The position numbers and the translations under genes were made by a program. Shown in pieces: positions 63,217-64,000 of a stretch of DNA of 64,000 nucleotides (position 1 is its first letter; the number at the start of each line of letters is the position of its first letter). This DNA is from Synechococcus sp. NB0720_010 (GTDB lineage: Bacteria; Cyanobacteriota; Cyanobacteriia; PCC-6307; Cyanobiaceae). The notes under the pieces were generated by a model. The model was not told where the DNA came from and did no database searches. It was given only the letters and a program-made list of their open reading frames with translations. The stretch is from the NCBI RefSeq assembly GCF_023078835.1, contig NZ_CP090898.1, forward strand, positions 1,366,045 through 1,430,044, given 5' to 3'.

Positions 63217-64000
63217 AAAGAGAGTCTTGCCTTGTATTCATACCTTGCCATAATCGTAAAGCTCAGACCTTGCACACGATAGGCAGCGTTCGCAGTCTCT
63301 CAGAGGACCTACCAGGGCTAAAGATTCATGTTCTAGATGATGGATCCTGCGATGGCACCTCTGAGGAGATTCAAGCCAGCTTTGACGATGTTGATATTCA
63401 TCGATTATCTGGCAAGCACTTCTGGGGCGGTGCTCTCAATTACATTCTTAATTTCTTAAGTGCACTAGGTTTTGATCACAATGAAGCCATTTATATTCTA
63501 ATCATGAATGATGACTTACTGCTTGATCAACCGTCGCAGTTGCTCAAGGGCCTTACAGCCCTAAAGAATGGCGTGGCCGATATCGTGGCTCCAGTCTTGA
63601 TTGATGTCGATCTTCAGCAAACAGATCCTCACTCAACAGAGCAAGTGCTGGAGGTGAACTATGGACTGATGTATGAGCCGAGCACAGGAGCCATGAGAGG
63701 TCTTGATCAACCTGGCTATAGCAATCTGTGCGTAACCGCAGCGACATGGTTTTCTTACACCACGCTGATCAAGGCCAGCAAAATCCCGAGGGGGATTCCT
63801 CACTATCTCTCGGATTGCTGGTTAACCCACAGTCTTTCCCGACTGGGCTATGAAATTATCACTCTTGATGCTTATCGGCTCAAACGGTGGGCAAAACACA
63901 CCACCCAGTCAACCAGCCCAAACAAGACACTGAGCTACTGGCAGTCCTGCTGTAACCCAAAATCACCGAACTATTTACCAGCGGGGTCACGCTTCACGAG
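63213..64000 (+). CDS. Partial GT2-family glycosyltransferase (runs off right edge)
   Basis: Starts with GTG 63213, overlapping the upstream TGA (GTGA), and stays open to the window end (262 codons). 'SCLVFIPCHNRKAQTLHTIG' is the nucleotide-binding strand, 'IHVLDDGSCDGTSEEIQASF' the next, 'GKHFWGGALNYILNFLSALG' follows, and 'IYILIMNDDLLLDQPSQLLK' holds the metal-binding NDD (about residues 93-104). 'TAATWFSYTTLIKASKIPRG' and 'DCWLTHSLSRLGYEIITLDA' are rhamnosyl/GT2-like later blocks. Resembles GT2 proteins whose N-terminus is C-H-N-R. The product continues beyond the window. Confidence 0.85.
   Translation, partial: MKRESCLVFIPCHNRKAQTLHTIGSVRSLSEDLPGLKIHVLDDGSCDGTSEEIQASFDDVDIHRLSGKHFWGGALNYILNFLSALGFDHNEAIYILIMNDDLLLDQPSQLLKGLTALKNGVADIVAPVLIDVDLQQTDPHSTEQVLEVNYGLMYEPSTGAMRGLDQPGYSNLCVTAATWFSYTTLIKASKIPRGIPHYLSDCWLTHSLSRLGYEIITLDAYRLKRWAKHTTQSTSPNKTLSYWQSCCNPKSPNYLPAGSRFT

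Overview
The window is a surface-polysaccharide (LPS O-antigen, capsule or exopolysaccharide) biosynthesis island, most consistent with a unicellular picocyanobacterium of the Synechococcus/Cyanobium type. The evidence is indirect: five copies of the cyanobacterial octamer GCGATCGC (HIP1), all within 24.5-52.3 kb, a GC-rich core with typical cyanobacterial nucleotide-sugar enzymes, and no housekeeping gene except a dead glmS copy. Nearly every intact gene encodes a glycosyltransferase, a nucleotide-sugar enzyme, a sugar methyltransferase, a flippase/exporter, a polymerase/ligase or a chain-length protein.

Layout. (1) 1-17.5 kb is visibly AT-richer: a minus-strand fragment (partial glycosyltransferase, methyltransferase, FkbM methyltransferase), an IS630 relic, one plus-strand GT4, an IS3 relic, then a minus-strand run headed by a Wzx flippase at 17.5 kb (two GT2, methyltransferase, AsnB-type amidotransferase, GT4, SDR, FkbM, methyltransferase, and an unrecognised protein ending at 6150). 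(2) 17.7-19.0 kb is an IS5-type relic at the composition boundary. (3) 19.6-25.8 kb is a CDP-6-deoxyhexose branch (rfbF, rfbG, 3,5-epimerase-like, C-methyltransferase, reductase, second C-methyltransferase-like protein, CmcI-like methyltransferase). (4) 26.35-27.36 kb is a second IS5 relic. (5) 27.6-30.0 kb holds a UDP-HexNAc 6-dehydrogenase and a UDP-uronate epimerase. (6) 30.1-33.6 kb is a decay zone with broken glmS, a broken DUF2442-like gene and broken wza. (7) 34.06-47.39 kb is an 11-gene minus-strand operon in which successive genes overlap or lie 1 bp apart: wzz, ugd, UDP-xylose synthase, fcl, gmd, O-antigen ligase/polymerase, GT61, GT-D-like, GT4, GT and an 802-residue GT4-membrane fusion. 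(8) Divergent from it by 33 bp, 47.42-53.9 kb is a plus-strand chain of overlapping genes (membrane GT-C-like, GtrB-like GT2, CgeB-like GT, GT4, GT2, methyltransferase). (9) 54.1-64 kb is AT-richer again: GT, GT32, GT, GT4, then a convergent polymerase plus fucosyltransferase-like GT11, an ABC exporter, a second GT-D-like protein and a GT2 cut by the window end.

How it works together. The dehydrogenases, epimerases and dehydratases supply UDP-GlcA, UDP-xylose, UDP-HexNAcA, GDP-fucose and a C-methylated CDP-6-deoxysugar. The GT4/GT2/GT11/GT32/GT61 enzymes assemble repeat units. Methyltransferases and probably the amidotransferase decorate them. Wzx and the ABC half-transporter flip lipid-linked units, and the two Wzy/WaaL-type proteins polymerise or ligate them, with Wzz setting chain length. 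Several enzyme families occur twice, once in the GC-rich core and once in an AT-rich flank, which suggests that a second glycan module was added to an older locus. Four transposase relics sit at or near module boundaries. No RNA genes, CRISPR array or integrase were seen.
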